The notes under the pieces are model-generated. The model made no database searches. It saw only the letters and a program-made list of their open reading frames with translations, and had not been told where the DNA came from. DNA of 64,000 bases, taken from contig NZ_JAINRD010000024.1 of assembly GCF_020400605.1 (NCBI RefSeq), positions 99,131-163,130 on the forward strand, in the 5' to 3' direction. Both the position numbers and the translations under genes were made by a program. Numbering within the stretch: the first letter of the stretch is position 1; every line of letters starts with the position of its first letter. Of the stretch, positions 62,306 through 64,000 are shown piece after piece. Origin of the DNA: Streptomyces aculeolatus. GTDB taxonomy: Bacteria; Actinomycetota; Actinomycetes; Streptomycetales; Streptomycetaceae.

Positions 62306-63501
62306 CGCGAGCGGCCCCGGTGCGCGGCGCCGGTGCTGCCCGGGGGCTGCCGGGCGGCTGAGGCGGGAAGCTGCTTGCCGAGGGTGAGAGGAGCGACCTC
62401 CTTGACGCCGGCAATCTTGCTGACGGCGGCGGCGACGGCGTCGCGGTCCTCGACGGGCGCGATACCGACCAGATTGCCGAGCGCGGCTTGGGTGCCGAGG
62501 ACGGCCTCGGTCTTCTGGTAGCTGAGCAGCTCCCGCAGTTGGGGGGCCCAGCCCAGCTCGCCGAGTTCGACCTGGGCGGCGAGGTGTCGGGCGACCCGGA
62601 CCACCCGGGCATCGATCCTCAGCGCCAGGGCGAGGTCATAGTCCGTGCCGATCTGGATCTGCACGCTGAACCGGCTCGCGAGCGCCTCCGTCAACACCGC
62701 CCCGTGGACGCCGGGATTGTGGCCCGCCACCACGTAGAAGCCCGGCTCAGCCTTGATGGTCTCGCCCTTGTGGGCCTTGACCTGGATCTGCCTGCGCCCG
62801 TCCATCGCGGGATACAGCGCCGCCAGGACCTTCGGTGAGATCAAGGTGGCATCGTCGATCAGCAGCGCGCGGCCCTCGGTCATCGCGGTGACCAGCGGAC
62901 CGTACTGGAAGACGTAGGCTCCCGCGTCGTCCTGCGTGTACTCGCCGATCAAGTCGCCGACCGTGGTGTCCCCGTCACCGGCGACGGTGAGCAGATCCGG
63001 GAACGCCGCCTCCACCAGCGATGTCTTGCCGGTGCCCGGAGGGCCGTAGAGCAGCACCGGCACGTCGGCGTCGCGCAGCCGATTCAACGCCTCGACGTCG
63101 GGCAGATCGGCCAGCTCCCGGGGATGGTAGACCTGGCCCCCCGCGCGGCGGATCGGGCCGGTCCGCCTGGGCCTGGCTGCTGCGGTCGTGCGGGCCGTGG
63201 CCGCCCGGGCGCGGGAAGAGTGGGTGCCCGGCGGGCTGATCACAGCGGTCCGCGCGGCTGCGGCGGTCTTCCCGTTCGCGCGGAACTCCGGTTGTCCGGT
63301 TCCGCCTTGGTCGGCCTCGCCGCGTCGCACCAGGGTCAGGGCGGCGTTGCGGACGGCGCCGTGGGAGTGGCCCAGCTGCCTGGCCATGTCCCCGATGGTG
63401 AGCGTGTCCGCCGGCCGGTCGGCCAGCAGTCGGGCCACCTTGGCCCGTAGTTCGCCGCCCTTGGTGCGCGCTGGACGGGCAGGCGTTCCGGGTGTGGTCA
63501 A
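62302..63501 (-). CDS. MoxR-type AAA+ ATPase with N-terminal winged helix
   Basis: 399 aa. Residues about 10-75 form a DNA-binding-like winged helix (LRAKVARLLADRPADTLTIG, DMARQLGHSHGAVRNAALTL). The AAA+ core follows: VPVLLYGPPGTGKTSLVEAA (Walker A), GRALLIDDATLISPKVLAAL (Walker B), VVAGHNPGVHGAVLTEALAS (sensor/arginine-finger region) and RFSVQIQIGTDYDLAL. It is coupled to the vWA gene and probably remodels a target protein delivered by it. The added winged helix is unusual for MoxR and could direct it to DNA. Confidence 0.88.
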   Translation of the reverse strand: MTTPGTPARPARTKGGELRAKVARLLADRPADTLTIGDMARQLGHSHGAVRNAALTLVRRGEADQGGTGQPEFRANGKTAAAARTAVISPPGTHSSRARAATARTTAAARPRRTGPIRRAGGQVYHPRELADLPDVEALNRLRDADVPVLLYGPPGTGKTSLVEAAFPDLLTVAGDGDTTVGDLIGEYTQDDAGAYVFQYGPLVTAMTEGRALLIDDATLISPKVLAALYPAMDGRRQIQVKAHKGETIKAEPGFYVVAGHNPGVHGAVLTEALASRFSVQIQIGTDYDLALALRIDARVVRVARHLAAQVELGELGWAPQLRELLSYQKTEAVLGTQAALGNLVGIAPVEDRDAVAAAVSKIAGVKEVAPLTLGKQLPASAARQPPGSTGAAHRGRSR

Positions 63502-63513
63502 AACGAGGCCCCT

Positions 63514-63854
63514 TCAACAGGTGCGGGTGCGGGCGGGGTCGGCGATGCGCTGGAGGGGCTGGCCGCTCTCGGAGCGGATCACGGACTGTACCGACATCGG
63601 TGACCGGGCCAACCGGGGCGTACCGTCGGCGCTCACCGGCCGACCGAGGGCTCGGTCCAGGTGCAGGGGATGGCCGGCGACGAGCAGCTCGCTGGCTGCC
63701 GAGCAGGCCCGTGCGTCCGCTGGGTACCGGGTTCCGTCGCTCGACAGGCGCATCCTGGCGTCGCTTCGAAGCCGGCCTGGAGCAGGATCCGCCGGGCGGC
63801 GGCGTTGTAGCCGGTGGTGGTGATCTCGCCGGTGATGGTGTGCCGGATCGTCAT
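63514..63854 (-). pseudogene. Frameshifted small hypothetical gene
   Basis: ATG 63854: TIRHTITGEITTTGYNAAAR then RILLQAGFEATPG; at about 63755 coding continues one frame over as MRLSSDGTRYPADARACSAA, SELLVAGHPLHLDRALGRPV and SVQSVIRSESGQPLQRIADP, stop 63514. An ATG at the junction could let the second part be an overlapping gene, but ATPGMRL reads as one protein. Joined length about 113 aa. Confidence 0.5.
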
Positions 63855-64000
63855 GAACGGCTCTGCTGGTGCTTCGGGCAAGGCGGATCTCCTATCGGTG
63901 GTGGCGGGAAAGCGGTGGGGGGTTGGGCGAAGACGAGGCGGGCCCGGAGCTTCCAGCACATCAACGGTGCGCGGCTGGACCACGAACGATGGGCAATGAC
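63855..64000. other. Window end
   Basis: No complete gene; any coding sequence here belongs to a gene beginning beyond the window. Confidence 0.3.

Noticed and set aside
60195..62612. Minus-strand frame of about 800 codons over the vWA gene
   Set aside because: Arg/Pro/Ser-rich shadow frame; the vWA gene in the neighbouring frame carries the motifs.

Overview
The window is high-GC actinobacterial DNA, most likely Streptomyces or a close relative. The reasons are the codon bias, the frequent GTG starts, the GTGA/ATGA stop-start overlaps and the gene families present (DUF317, DUF5994, XF1762, SpoIIE-type PP2C, Asp23/Gls24 with AmaP, and a streptomycete-like RpoA). The sequence reads as chromosome (or megaplasmid) DNA up to about 15.8 kb, followed by about 48 kb of accessory DNA.

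Region 1 (1-15.8 kb) holds mostly intact genes: secreted GH26 and GH30-lectin glycosidases, a DUF3500 protein, a UvrA-like ABC protein, an AraC/VOC pair, and a coupled flavoprotein-lyase pair resembling CreE/CreD of nitrous acid biosynthesis. A LPG-synthase-like membrane protein and a truncated APC permease follow. At about 15.85 kb lies a 3' fragment of tRNA-Arg(TCT), which looks like an integration junction.

Region 2 (15.85-29 kb) is a patchwork. It contains a second tRNA 3' fragment (Met-type, CAT), CRISPR-like palindromic repeats, small hypothetical genes, a fatty acid desaturase, several broken genes (HTH protein, cold-shock protein with an internal amber codon, dTMP-kinase-like, TPR protein), a SET-domain protein, and a complete rpoA far from any ribosomal-protein gene.

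Region 3 (29-41 kb) contains small secreted proteins, a five-gene Asp23/Gls24 envelope-stress operon, a mosaic of enolase, VIT-type and DUF211 fragments, a GAF-SpoIIE phosphatase, a GNAT protein, and a third tRNA 3' fragment (Lys, TTT). It ends with a NucS/DUF5655-like nuclease and a secreted HNH nuclease.

Region 4 (41-64 kb) is almost entirely minus-strand, tightly packed and translationally coupled. It carries a MoxR AAA+ ATPase, a vWA protein, a relaxase-like protein lacking an HUH motif, three DUF317 proteins, a TraG/VirD4-type coupling protein, an XF1762 protein, a C5-cytosine methyltransferase, a PP-loop (PAPS-reductase-like) protein, a double DnaB-N-domain protein and many small partners. 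It reads as the transfer/maintenance module of a conjugative element. Several genes there appear to use near-cognate start codons (CTG, ATT, possibly ACG), and several others carry single-base frameshifts or a nonsense codon.

All assignments were made by eye from the sequence. No database search was run, so family names rest on recognised motifs.
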